DNA of 64,000 nucleotides from positions 10,350,875 through 10,414,874 of the forward strand of contig OZ234495.1 of assembly GCA_965153455.1 (NCBI GenBank), written 5' to 3'. The notes beneath the pieces are model-generated. The model saw only the letters and a program-made list of their open reading frames with translations. It made no database searches and was not told the DNA's origin. Below, piece after piece: positions 41,185-53,574 of this stretch. The DNA is from Sphagnum compactum (taxonomy: Eukaryota > Bryophyta > Sphagnopsida > Sphagnales). Made by a program: the position numbers and the translations under genes. The first letter of the stretch is position 1; each line of letters begins with the position of its first letter.

Positions 41185-44100
41185 CTATGGCTTAGGTGCA
41201 TCTGTAGCTGGTAAAAATGGAAACACAGGCTTTGCCAAATTGATCTCTTCAGTATCAAGTATAGTGCTGCCTAGCCGTGTGGGGGGCCAGTACCGCACGA
41301 CAGACCGCCCCAGTATATTCTTCAAAGGAAGTGGTCCCCTGCAAATGTAAAAACCTCAAAGTGAACTTCATGCCAACTTCAGTTATGACAGAATAAAAGC
41401 CCATGCGCTGATGGGCTAGGAACCAGAAAATGGCAGTTAGGCACCTCACCCTGGATGCTAAATGAGACGAAGACAGCATCCGTGATGCAAAACATGTAGA
41501 CAGCAAGGAGAATTCAGGTGGACTAGATCCTATGCACTGACCTGATGTGAATCTAATTTTTCTGAAGAAACAGGTGCACATAAGTACCTAACCAGAAGTG
41601 AATCCCACTACAGAAAGCACAAGAGATAGGCCACATACCACATATGAGAGTCATAGCTGTTGTTCCGATTATCACCCATCACAAATACATGCCCTTCAGG
41701 CACATACTGGGGAATCCAAAGGAAAGTACTAATTAGAACTCGTTAAAACACCATCAATCCCTTACACCCAAATGCAAAGTATGAACAGCCCCTGTGGCAG
41801 TATCAACAGCCAAACAGGCTGAGCAGAGAAGTCACAAAGAACTAAGCAGAAAACTTGAGTACAATTGCAAAACTGCAGAGATAAAAGAGATTTGAGCAAG
41901 GTGGATGAGAAATCTAGGTGTCTATGAGCTACATGACACTATGACACATTCTACAATTGATCTTGCACATCCTTGGTAAAGGTTTCAGATTATGTTTCTA
42001 TATTTGGAGTATAGGGCATACAGGCACATACAGTGGGCTTCATGTCATAAACAGGAGGCTCTGCAATAAAGTCCTCTGACTTCACTTGGCCATTCACATA
42101 CACCTTCCCTTCATGCACCTGTCATGAGAAAAGCAGAAGTCAAATCTCACATTTAGTATGGAAGGAACTGAGTGAGAAATAGTTCAGAAGTGTAGTAGTG
42201 GGCGTGAGATATTCTTAAAAGGGAATTGAGTTGGAACCCTTGGAGTTTGAGAGCCACCCTGTGAACATCAGGACTCTTCTGGCCAACAATTTGTGAAACA
42301 CAATCAAAAGCTCTGGAGCTATGATACATCCAGTTGAAATGAAGATGTCCACTGCAAATAGGAAAATGGTGCACCCAGGCAAGAACCACTCTGGAAAATT
42401 GAATATGTACTCACTTGCAATCACTTGCATTTGGAGCTTTGCCATAAATCGAAGATTCTACATCCCCACTTAATCGGTAGAAGCCAATGAACACAGCTTC
42501 AAGTTTTAACCATAAAACTCATAATACAAAGACTACAACAGAACCAGAGGAAACCCTAAAGCCCTCATTTTCAAAATATAGTTGCAGTACCTCTACAAGG
42601 TCACCAGCTTGTGCAACTATTCTTTTGACAAAAACCTCTCCAGCAGCATAACCCCTTTCCTGAAAAATGAAGAACCAAAGCCCCCATCAGTCCTAAGCCC
42701 TGCGCCCAACCAACTTTAAAGGTTCACAACAACTCAATTTCAAGTATGAACTTCTATTGATGGCATGCTACTGTTCCAAGCACAGAATATCTGCTCCACT
42801 TCAGTCGTCCAAATTGAACTGTTGCGATACAAGAACAAGTGACACAGGCATGTGCAAAGAGGACTGATGGCTATTGGTCATCAGAGCTATCCTGTAGGAG
42901 GGAGTTTTCAGAGTCCTAGATGGTGTCAAGCTAACATATCCTAGCACACACGTTCTTATAAGAAAGTCACCACAACATTTGTCTCCACGGATAAATGAAC
43001 CCTAGCTCAGAATTCAATCAAGTGTAGAAAATTGGACTCCCACCTGCAATGATTCAGGAGCCTTGAATATTACGATGTCATTCACGGTTGGCTTCCGAAA
43101 GTAATAAGAAACCTGTGAAAAGCACCCCATTCAAAATCTCGACGCCAAATAGTCAATTTTTTAAGCACGATCCAACAGAGATATCACTAGATTTTACCTA
43201 CAGAATGTCACATGTGAAAACTATATTGCACAATATGCCAATTCCACTTCTCATTCCCAGTTCTGCTTTTGAAACTTCACAGCCAATGGATTCAGGTTTT
43301 GTTTCACATTGTGCTTTGAAATTTGAAAGTGCAGACATCTATCGACCAAGCATAAGATGTGACATGAGTTCTGTTTGACCATCTAATTTGCAAAAGTAAG
43401 CTTGTCAAAATTGTTTAAGTGCCCATTTCAGAGATTGACATTCAGTTTAGAGCTATACTGCCGTGGTACTCGAAGTGCAGCATACCGTAACCCTAATTAG
43501 GTCACGACAAACTTGTCTGAATATACCGAACGAGATGGTGGAAAGGAGGTGTGCCGGATATGGACATCACACCTTCTCAGCGAGGATGCGGTCGCCAACT
43601 TCAAATGTAGGATACATGGAGAGGGAAGGGATGTATCTGGGCTCCGCAACAAACCATCTGAAGAGAAGGGATGCAGCAAAAGCTACAAGAATAGTTTTGC
43701 TGTCTTCAGAGGAAAGATTAACCCACTCAGGTAACCATCCGCTCCCATCTTTTTTCTCTTGTAGATCAACATCATCATCATATTTACGAAGACCATTCCG
43801 GGACTCACTAGAGCCAAGATCTTCCTTCCCGTCTCCACCCTCACCGTCACCCCCGTCACCCCCATCCCCAAAGGCAGGCCCGACGACATCGCCCTTCTGC
43901 CTAGGACTCGAGCCTTCACTTAAGGCATTACACGAAACTGTGGGATCTCTTTGCAAATGACCATGAAAAACCTCAAGCTTCTGTCGAGCTGCAAATAATC
44001 CAGAAGTAAGATTAAACCTTACAAGTACGTGAGGGGAAGGCACCCCTGCACAAAATAATCTACATGTAATTCTATTAGAGGTCCGTCTACCTAGTCCATA

Positions 44101-44259
44101 ACTTGTCCCAATCCTCCCATGGTTTTCGCCCCTTGGTGCGGACAATTGCGAATCAGGAATGAGCTTCCCAGGTGTAATTCTTGCCTGCTTCCTAGTTAAG
44201 GTAAAGCTTTGGTTCACAGCAGAGTAGCAGCAGGAGACAAAAACGTGAGCTACTGCCAT
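41185..44259 (-). CDS. Thylakoidal processing peptidase (type I signal peptidase)
   Basis: Type I signal peptidases of plastids remove thylakoid-transfer signals from lumen proteins and mature some envelope proteins, using a Ser-Lys dyad. Minus-strand exons are 43573-44259, 43044-43112, 42591-42659, 42032-42118, 41639-41706 and 41185-41338. They join in frame to 377 residues. The N-terminus (about 1-100) is rich in Ser, Thr and Arg and acid-poor, like a chloroplast transit peptide. A Gly/Asp-rich linker follows (131-144), then a membrane helix near 189-204. The dyad is Ser214 in IPSLSMYPT and Lys264 in [11 protein letters not shown]. The box with GDN (315-317), Ser321 and Asp323 is intact, and WGPLP follows. 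All catalytic boxes expected of the family are present. The gene is divergent from the IST1-like gene, 1.7 kb away. Confidence 0.95.
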
Positions 44260-44691
44260 CTGATATGAACTTCACACAAAAGGAAAAGCTCGAAATCACA
44301 TCTGCTGCTGTGGCATGAGGACGAAACCAACTCCCATTGCAAAACCCTAAACTGTAATGAAGCCAACACCAAATTGAAAAAAGAAAATGGGTTTCTCCTT
44401 CAGAGCTCCATTTCCTAGGCAGAAACAATCGGGAGGAGAAGAATAAAGGGCTTGAGGATGTGTGCAATTCTGTGTATGTCTCTGTCCCAAGACTGCAGAT
44501 CAATCAAGGAAGACGACCGTAAAGCACGTGAAGAAATTCCCTATTGTACTCGGGAGGGCACCTGAATGTAGCCCTCAAAAGATAAGAGAAGGAATCTTTT
44601 GCGTACTCGTACTAGGGCTACGCGTTGCTCCACGCAACCACATTTACGCACATTTAATCAAAGGTCGAAAGTTTGCATAGAAGGAGGGGAT

Positions 44692-44790
44692 CTTATGCCT
44701 ACCACTGTTTAGGAGTAGGCGGGATCTTACGCCTACTTGTAGCCTACTTATATGTTCGTTGTCCCTCCGCTCCTAAATAGTAGGTATAAG
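44692..44790. mobile_element. Hairpin-type MITE, ~100 bp
   Basis: The left end begins CTTATGCCTACCACTGTTTA. The reverse complement of the right end begins CTTATACCTACTATTTAGGA. With one 2-bp gap the arms match over about 30 bp, continuing into a shared GGAG...GGGA stretch. The element occupies the region between the peptidase and IST1 genes. A target-site duplication was not clear, so the superfamily is undecided. Confidence 0.7.
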
Positions 44791-45179
44791 TTTCATACAT
44801 AAATGACCAACATGGTGTTAGGAGACTTACCACTAGAGTCCCTAACACCAAGTGTGAATGCACCTTAAGTGAGCCCGCATGCACCTCAGGGGCCCAGTTT
44901 TTTTCTTTTGGGGAGGGGGTGAGGGGTGTTGGATTTTTTGAATTTTTTGGGTCGTTCTCACTAGGTTCCCATCATGTTCCTCAGACTCCCCAATGTGTTC
45001 CTCAACATGTCTGTCGAGTTGCCCATCTCAAATAGGCCGGTCTGACAACAATTGGAAGAAGTGAGCTTGACAACAAATACATTAAACTATGAAACATAAT
45101 GTATTTAATGTTTGAATTTTCATCCATTTACATTTTCGGTGATTCCTTGGTCCTTCAACCCTCGTGTAAAGTGAACTTA

Positions 45180-45590
45180 GGCCTGCTTTACACTAGGAGT
45201 CAGGGCCAAATGTTCAACCCAAATCCAGCATTCCTATTGGTGAAAAAGTTGAAAATCAGCCCCACTAGGAGTCAAGGCTGACATAGAAAAAGAAAACTTT
45301 TCAATCGATTGCAAGGTACGAATGAATGCCGAACATTATGGCCTTGTATTGGCCGCAAGGCTGAAAAAAGGATACCATCAAATTTGAGAGGCCAATTTGC
45401 AACCCTTGGGGGCCAATGTTCCAGCATTTTACTAATATAGTGACGTCAATGTTCTAGCATTTATTAGTTTTTATTGGATTTTGATTTGCCAATGTTTGTT
45501 AGTAACTTGGGGCCAATTTGCAACCCAAAAATGCTCAAAGTTGGCCCCAAGTTTTTTTGGGCCCTGACTCCTATAGTGTAAAGTGGGCCT
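45180..45590. mobile_element. PIF/Harbinger-like MITE, copy A
   Basis: A 411-bp non-coding element with terminal inverted repeats of about 27-31 bp built around TTTACACTA and GGAGTCAGGGCC. It is flanked on both sides by TTA (45177-45179 and 45591-45593). A 3-bp TTA duplication and GGCC-type ends fit Tourist/PIF-Harbinger MITEs. A second, rearranged copy lies at 53575-54017. It sits about 380 bp upstream of the IST1-like start codon and could carry regulatory effect, which is inference only. Confidence 0.85.
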
Positions 45591-45971
45591 TTATTGAACT
45601 CTGAAATGGCTTTTCCTTGTATCATAGAATCTTTATTTCGATGGTCATAGACTTTCAGGCTTAGTGTAAAGTGCGTCTAAAATGCTTCTGCCCAAGCCAG
45701 CCTACGTTGTTCCGTGCCTGCTGTGAAGTGGCGCTTCTCTCAGATCGCCTGCTCAAAGGCGTCCTATGTTGCACACGAACGCCTCTTGCGGATTGCGAGT
45801 AGCTTTTTTTGAGTTCTTTTTGCAGCTGTTTTTTCAGCTCCAAAATCTTTGGACCTGAAGCGAAGGAGAAAAATTTCTGGACACAAAACTGTGCTTGCAG
45901 TGTGTGCGAGAGATAAGCTCTTAAGTACTTTGGCTCTGCAGCTGATTGGAGCTCCCAATTTTCGCGGCATC

Positions 45972-48900
45972 ATGTGGGATTCTTTTCTCAGCGTCGGCTT
46001 CAAGGCTGCAAAATGGTGAGTAACGATACTTGAAAGCTCGATCTGGATATCTTCTCGAGGAATTTGTGGTGCATAAGTTTGTCGGATCGGGTGTCATTGA
46101 GGATGTTGAATAAGAGAACTCCAGAGCTGCATCGTGACGATGAGGCGATTGGGAAAGATCTCTGTGTTGTTAACTAGGTTCTGCTTTTCAGTATTACGCG
46201 GACGCAACCTAATCTTGACCAAGGTTTGAACTGCAGAGATGCAACAAGATCGGAATTGCGTAGGCTCGCATGTTTTGCAGGGTTCCACCCTTGTAGGGTT
46301 TGTAGTTTTAACGACGTTCTTTTAAGAAAGAATTTCTGAGTGATTCATGGAAAGATTGAGATGACGAAACCCTGAGGTGAAACTGCAAGGATCTCTTTGG
46401 TTATAATTCCAGAGTGGCAGGCCAGTTGATTGGCAGTGGTAGAGAAGGATTCCGGGCCAGACTCGCAAGAGCTAAGGAAGTGATAGAACCTGTCTACATA
46501 CGATAGTGTGTAGTACATAACAGATTTCTACTGACTAATTCCATTTGATCTTCTTTGTTCACAGCAAAACACTGCTCCGGCTAGCAATGGCACGCATCAA
46601 GCTTCTTCGCAACAAGCGAGACATCCAGATCAAGCAGCTGCGCAAAGAAATTGCTCAGCTATTTACATCTGGCCAGGAGCCCAGTGCCTGCATTCGGGTG
46701 TGTTCATCCTCTCCCTGCCTAACCTACATGAGGAGCACACACATCCCACATGCACATTGTACTGCTATCTGGGGCTCGAATATTTATTCAGCTTTATGTC
46801 TGAATTAAAAAAATACAGAATCATCTGAACTCAAAGCTTGACGTATCATGTTTGGATTGATGGGATTCATGGGGGCCAGGTGGAGCATGTCTACAGGGAG
46901 GAAAATATTTTGGCAGCATATGATATACTCGAGCTTTTCTGTGAACTCATCACTGTTCGTCTTCCTATCATTGAATCTCAAAAGTATGTGGGGCACCCTC
47001 CCTACTCAATTCCATATTTGAGATGCCATCTGCTTTGCTTTCCTCTAAAATTCTCTGATGTCTGAAGTCTGAGAATGCCTTTTGTTCCTGTTGAGTAAAC
47101 TTGGCCAGAACAAGAAGTGTTGAAAGTGCATCACGCAGAATGAGAAATGGCTGGAACATAGATTTAATCTTGCTTTATGCCTTTTAAAACACTTTGTGGG
47201 CAATGTGTTTGCACTTATGGCATAAACATGGGAGTTTCTTGAATGGCTGGAGTCTAGGGATGGACAAATTCATATACAGAAGGGCATCAGTTAAGAGCAA
47301 TGATGGTTAAGATTGCAGATCAGTTTACTAATCTTGAGAGGAGTCCAATTTATTGCTGATTGGATAAGCTCTGACATGATGAAAGCAGACTGTTTTAAAT
47401 GCAAATTCTTACAACTTTTTTCTGGTTTGGTCTTTGTTGTGAGTGGCAGGCTTTGTCCTTTGGATTTGAAGGAAGCTATTTCAAGCTTGATTTTTGCTGC
47501 CCCACGGTGTGCAGATTTGCCAGAACTGCAACAGATTCATGGACTTTTTGCTATCAAGTATGGTAGAGAGTTTGCGGCAGCAGCAGCTGAGCTACGCCCT
47601 GACTGTGGGGTGAATCGACGTGTAATGTCATAGTCTCACTATATAAGTTGTCCTTGTTGCTCCACTACATCATCCTCAATCTCATCAAGATTAAGGGTGT
47701 ATGTATTGGAGCCTCTCATACACATGTACCAAGGATATGGCTTGAACTTTGGCAAGCTTTATGTTCCCTGTTGATAGAGGAAAACCTGAAGGCTGTTGTC
47801 TTGTGGTCTAATAATAATTCCTTGTCTAGTACTAATGTTTTGACCTTGGGAGTTCAGATAGTCTTGACTCCAAAGTTGTTGGCAATCACAAGGAAATGGA
47901 GAGGGCTTGTGGTCATTAGGAACAGTAGGAATCATTTGCAATAGACATTTTCCAGTTTGGGAAAAATTGGGGGCATAGGTTGGTGAACCTGGTTAGTGGA
48001 TGACAGTGTTTGGGTGAGGAGGGCCTTGCAGATAATTGAGAAGCTTTCTGTACAGGCTCCATCAGGGGAAGTCAAGTTGAAGCTGATGAAGGGGATAGCA
48101 GCTGACCACAATGTTGATTGGGATCCAACTGACTTTGAAGCAGAACTTCTGAAAGCACCTGAAGATCTGCTTGTAAGACCTTAAATCTATTTTCCTTCCC
48201 TCTCCCTCTGCAATCCCTGTGCATTCACTTTGTCATTTTGAGTTCTATTCAAACTTCTGGTGAATGCACTCTTGTACATTCATGGTAGTCCTGCTAAATG
48301 GAAGACTTGTTCAATATGACAACAAATATAGTGTGGGATTTTGATGTTGGAACTGACATCTCCAATTTCCACGTCTTATCTCACGTATTCTTTCTCACAA
48401 CTGGGGATCAGTTGCATGCTCCTCAACACATGAATATTCCTTGCAGGATGGCACAACCAGCTTTCTTGAGGCACATGAAATTCCACAGCCACTATTGGGC
48501 AAGGAATCTCCTGTGAAGCCACTTGACAATGACTCAATCACACCATCAACATCTGAGCTGCCTCCACCCCCTCTTACACAGTCCAGTACTACATTGCAAG
48601 AGCTTCTTAAGCAGGATGCAAATAAGCAATTCATCCCTTTCATGAAGATGCCAGCAGCTGGAAAGGATGACTGGCCTTTTCCTACCACTGCACCTGTAGT
48701 GCACCACACTCAGAATTATGATGAAGGGACACAAGGAAAGATTCTAGAACCTGCTAAGTTTGATTCCAGCCAGGAACCCAAAACAGAGGAGAGTGTAGAT
48801 TATGCTGATGTGGTAGCAGCTGCAAGGGCAGCTGCTGAATCTGCTGATCGTGCCGTGGCTGCAGCAAGGGCTGCTGCTGAGTTTGCTAGGAAACGAACTC

Positions 48901-49013
48901 AACAAATTGCAGCATCTACTGCTGGATATTTGGAAGATAGTAGTGGAACTGACTTGGACAGTGACAGTAATGATGGGCAGGATAGGGCTCCTGTCAGTAC
49001 AGAGATCTCCTGA
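45972..49013 (+). CDS. IST1-like protein (ESCRT-III regulator)
   Basis: IST1-type proteins bind ESCRT-III subunits and the VPS4-LIP5 machinery during multivesicular body formation. Six exons join in frame: 45972-46015, 46565-46697, 46880-46983, 47450-47621, 48032-48172 and 48447-49013, giving 386 residues. The short first exon supplies MWDSFLSVGFKAAK. The conserved AKCKTLLRLAMARIKLLRNK motif spans the exon 1-2 junction, which fixes this start. The IST1 (DUF292) domain covers roughly residues 14-170, with KEIAQLF, REENILAAYDILELFCE, IFAAPRC and ELRPDCGVNR. The rest is a low-complexity tail with an Ala-rich helix (DYADVVAAARAAAE...) and an acidic end. The stop at 49011-49013 cuts the tail short: coding-like sequence continues after it (separate entry). 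The core domain looks complete, so function may persist. Confidence 0.93.
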
Positions 49014-49936
49014 GGCAGGGATGGTAGACCTTCTGGTTCTGACTTTGAAAGTGATGATGACAACAATGTGGGGCCTCTCAAGGAGCATGGTGTGCCTCAT
49101 GGTCAGGGTGCTGGTGGAACAAAGTTGAGGCCAATGATTGAAGAATTCAGGCAATGAGACCCTCAACAGTCTGATAATGAACCCAGGTTTACAATATCCC
49201 AATGAAACTGAGATATGATGCACCAGAGTATGATGATTATTACCAGAATGGGAAGAGAAGTGAAGGTTCTGTTTTCTACCAAAATGAGAAAACTGGAAAG
49301 TGAGAAGTGCAACATACGGATGTAGCAAAATTTGCTGTAGTACTTCAGTGGAGCAGCCTTTGGATGAAGTCAACCACAGGAGGGCAAGCTCAAATGGTAA
49401 TCAACTGAGTCGAAAGAACCATCTGGAAGGTATGATATCTTTGATATTGACCTGGAAAAACCCACCAATTCCTACAGTGCATTCATCTCTAGTGGCTACT
49501 TTCTGGCAATGGTGGAGATACCATGGGTGTCAGATCAGGTGAAACCAATAGGTCTTATGATGATCAAGAAATACAGATGAAAAAGTACTTCACTGGTGAG
49601 AATTGAAACTCTTTGGAGGTAAGCCTTCTCAAGACAGTAGGGAAGTTTTGCCCTTGTTTGATGGAGAACTTGTGGGGAGCAGCCATTCCCTGGAGCATTC
49701 ACAGCTTGGTGCTGCACCTTCTCAGTCTTGCTATGGTCAGCAGTATGCAGAATCCCCCATATCTAACTTGCAGGGTGCAACATCTACAGTTGCCTGTGGT
49801 CAGCAATCGATGCTGTCGAGCTCTGACCAACCTCCTGAACATCTCAAATGGCTCAAATCTTTTCTTTCCCTTGTTTCTCAAAACTTCTGTTTCTCAAAGT
49901 GAAAGGACTTCATTGGAACAGAAGAATTTCCATTGA
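49014..49936 (+). pseudogene. Decayed 3' coding tail of the IST1-like gene
   Basis: After the TGA the same frame reads on for about 47 codons (for example GSDFESDDDNNVGPLKEHG and GTKLRPMIEEFRQ) to a second TGA, then continues as DPQQSDNEPRFTIS. Further on, protein-like text appears in changing frames: YDDYYQNGKRSEGSVFYQNE at about 49.22-49.28 kb, RYDIFDIDLEKPTNSYSAF at about 49.43-49.48 kb, and a long Ser/Gln-rich frame at 49603-49902 (GGKPSQDSREVLPLFDGEL). These pieces resemble the long disordered tails of plant IST1-like proteins and suggest an ancestral last exon broken by stops and frameshifts. Unrecognised introns are an alternative explanation for some frame changes. Confidence 0.65.
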
Positions 49937-50593
49937 GATTTCAGATGGCACTTTTAAGCAGAAGTCTTAAATGGGGTGTACAGAAATTATGTTACCTCAT
50001 CAGAATGGACATGTCCTGAGTGCTGAAATTGCTACCCTTACTGATTCCACTGTCCTTAACTCTGGAAGCATGACTATTGCAAATGCTTGATTTGTATCAT
50101 CACATTTACATGTCTTCACATTTGCATCATTTGTTTCCTGTGGAAGATAAGCCACAAGTCAGGAAGACTGAACTACATTGATCAGGTGACAAAATGTAAA
50201 GGAGAACAACTATGGAAATGTAAGCATGTATAAGTGAGCTAGTTGTCTAGATATTTAGGACACATAATTTCAAAAAACTTATAATTTGTCGATTTTTTCC
50301 CCTAAATTGAATCATAAGAAATGCTGTTCAAAGATTGAGATTGAGATTGGAATCCAGTTGTTTTTCACTTTTTACAAAAGAGAGGAATTTTTTTTTGACT
50401 TGCCAATTGATTGTTGGTATATGTTCAACTTGATTAACAAGGAAGCAATGTGAAATTGTTACCTAGTATGAATTAAATACAAAAATAACCAATATTAGTT
50501 TATTACACATACTTATATAAGTTGTTAATATTGATATTGTTAATCAATTATCTAATTGTTTGAATAATGTAAGCACGGTTCAGGGTATTGACC

Positions 50594-52170
50594 GGTGTTT
50601 TGTGTGTAAATGGCTTGGGACTTACGCTCTGTGTGAGTGTAAATGTATTTTAATAAAATTTACTTATACTTGTGTAAGTGTCTAATGTCCATTTACATTC
50701 TTGTAAATGTAGAACACAAAATGTGTAAATGTCCTTGTAAAATCGTGTAAATTTATTTTAAGCCATGTAAAACAGTGTAAGTGTAAAACAATGTAAATTG
50801 TTTTAGGGGAAGGGGGATTTCATAAAAAATTTTGGTGATAAGTCAATCAAATGACCCATTGCAAAAAAAAGGGCATCAATACATGCACCCACAATTAATT
50901 AATTAATATGGATTTGCAAGAAGGTATGGTTATTAAAGGTGTATAATAAAGATATAATAGAGTATTTTATAAAATAAAATATATATAGCATTAGGACACT
51001 GAGTTTGGTCATAAGCAAGGTGGGATTCATAGAATCCTTGAAAAAAAAGACATTAACATTCAAGGGGGCATGGCAGGGGCGGGGAAACTCAGAAAACCAT
51101 CAATTTCTGTGCTAAACTGAGTTTCACCTTGTCTATCATTTTTCTGGAGCTCTTCCACTGCTGCTACATATATTTTCACTAGTGGTACTCGTGACCTTCG
51201 GACACCCGTGGCTACGCCACTCCAGCCACCCCGAACGTTCTGTTTGGTCGCCATAATAAATTTTCCCAAAATAACACTCGTGGGTCCCACCCTAAGGCAT
51301 TTATATCCCCACAGATAAAAACAATATTGTGACTTAGCGCAATGGTCCCGACCGACGTTGTGCGAGTATCAGAACCAGCCGTGTGTACCTTCAGGTTATC
51401 AGTCCGGGTATTTACTCCCTTACCCGACGGGGGTGAGAAAACCCAAAACCCCGGTTCTGACATTTTGAACCTTGGTTCCCGAAAGTTTTGGAAATTTTCG
51501 AAAACACGTTCCTCTATATAATCGTCGGTTCTTTCGGTAGTGGGGGGGGAGGGGAAGGTTTTTATATCCGCCTTTGGTGCGGTGGGAGAGGGATGCGATC
51601 CGACCGTCAATCCTTCCCTTCGAACGGCTGCGATGCTTTGTGGAGATTAGGTCCTGGTTTGTACACCTGGCCGGTGCGAAAATCGTGGTGGTCGCCCGCT
51701 GCTTCATCGACCTCTCCCTCCCCCACCCCCCAAAACCCCCGTCACAGACAGACGGACTTACTCAATTAATATATAGGATTGCTCCTAGCTGTACAACTAT
51801 TATAATTAGTCTAGAATCTTATGCATTAAACGCTGAGTTCAACATTTCATATGCAGATTTAATTAAATTTCCTCATTTTATGGATACACTGAAAGAGGGG
51901 TTTGAGGGTGAAAGGGGGCCCAAAAACAAGGTGACTTTATGAAAAGCCTTAATATATACACTTACATGCCCCCCAAAACATTTACCCAGGGCCATGTAAG
52001 TGTATTTGACAAATATTTACACTGATCTCATGTAAGTGGAAAAAAAAGATTATATACACATCAACAATGTAAGTGTAAAAAGTTTGGATGTGTGAATATA
52101 AATGATTTACAGTTACATGAGATTTACACATCATATATACAACTATTGACAATTACGCACACAATAATGA
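50594..52170. mobile_element. 1.58-kb non-autonomous DNA transposon with GC-rich interior
   Basis: The octamer TATTGACC occurs directly at 50586-50593 and 52171-52178 and looks like an 8-bp target-site duplication. Inside it the ends show imperfect inverted similarity around TTTTGTGTG...TAAATGG. Both subterminal zones are full of TGTAAATGT/TGTAAGTGTA words (about 50.6-50.8 kb and 51.95-52.14 kb), in keeping with transposase-binding subterminal repeats. An 8-bp duplication fits hAT or some Mutator-like elements. The centre (about 51.06-51.76 kb) is markedly GC-richer and has longer open frames on both strands. None matches a transposase I know, so it may be captured host sequence. Confidence 0.6.
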
Positions 52171-53574
52171 TATTGACCAAAAAGGTAAACCATTGTGAAA
52201 TAATTAATATTATTCAGCTTTTTTCAAGCCTTTTCATGTTTCACACACTAGGAAATTAGCACAAAAAGGGCCATGTATTGTATAGGATAACTGTAACTTA
52301 TGCTATTTTTTCTAATAGTGCAATTGATTTCATCATCAAATATGACATACAAAATGTAAGTTTAAAACACATATATTGTGGTGAAAGAAATGCTCCAATT
52401 TGCTTTACAAGGTAGTTAGTCTTCATCCTCTCCATTGCCAAAACCATAATATATATCAATATTCTTGTCGAAGGAAAAGTTGGGGTTGGTCAACTATTCT
52501 ATCTGTTTTGGTAAAACAGATGCTACGACAAAGACAAACGGGAAGGGAAGAGAAACTACAAATGTACCCTCATGTACTTGTTTATTGGAAAAACAGAAAT
52601 TAAGCCTCATATTTCAGGACAACTTCATAAACTTTCACCTTATTGCAAGTTTGTTGAATTCCAATTGTTGTTGTCCCAAAAACCTACCGAAATATTTCTT
52701 ATGTACCTACTTCTTCTCGTCATTCTACAAATATTATATTAAATTACTAATATGTAGAACATGTTTCATCATCTTGAAAGGATTAACATAACACAATAAT
52801 ATTTCATGTCACCATCAATCTAAGTCGTGTGTAACATGAAAACAAACTAAATTGTGTAACATAACCACTTACCAACCTCAACCATAAAATGACATAAAAA
52901 CCTAAGTAGCACTTAAAAAGAAATTTAATTATTGACTTCAACCACAAATAACAAGGGGCCAAAGTAACACCTAAAACTACATTCTTGATAATTTACTTGA
53001 CTATTAGTCTATCATAATCATAACTTATTCATCCTCAAATTATTGATCACACATTATATGAACAATATATTTAATTATGACATAAAAACTTCATGCCTCT
53101 ACACTCTCATGAAGCATGCCAAATCACCAATCACCTTTCATGGCTTTGTTATATGTATCCATTGCTCTCCTAAGCATCTGAGCCTCTATAACCTAAAACC
53201 TTATTGTATCCTTATTAGGGTCCAGCTGCTGATGAAAACCTTCCAAACTATTATTTGCAGTAAAAACACTATTACAAGCCTGCGGTGCTTTTTATTGGGC
53301 CAAATTTTGCAGGGGTGCATCAAAGAAGAAAGATCGAGTGCAAAGGGTATTGATTTTTGGGGGAACAAATGCGCCAAAGTTGCCATGTTTTTTGAGGGGA
53401 AAAAGTCTGAAGTTGTCATAATTAGAAAATGGGTTCCCCGAGGTAGGCCAGGGTGAACAAACCACACCCACACCACACCCCGACTACCTTCAGCTTCTTT
53501 GAGTTAGGATCCTTACTTACCACTTCATATTAAACCCCGGAAATGTTAGATTTGCACTTAGAGAGCCTGAGTTA

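Noticed and set aside
48744-49373. 209-residue minus-strand frame opposite the IST1-like last exon
   Set aside because: It is antisense to the Ala-rich and acidic tail. Its Ser/Leu-rich composition is what the reverse of that sequence gives, and no domain is seen.
51212-51610. 132-residue minus-strand frame in the GC-rich interior as a host gene
   Set aside because: It has no recognisable domain, low-complexity Pro/Thr composition and no splice partners. It is treated as transposon cargo.
52246-52320. Possible second CACTA-like MITE (CACTAGGAAA ... TAATAGTG)
   Set aside because: Only a few terminal bases match as an inverted repeat, and the flanking trinucleotides (ACA and CAA) do not form a duplication.
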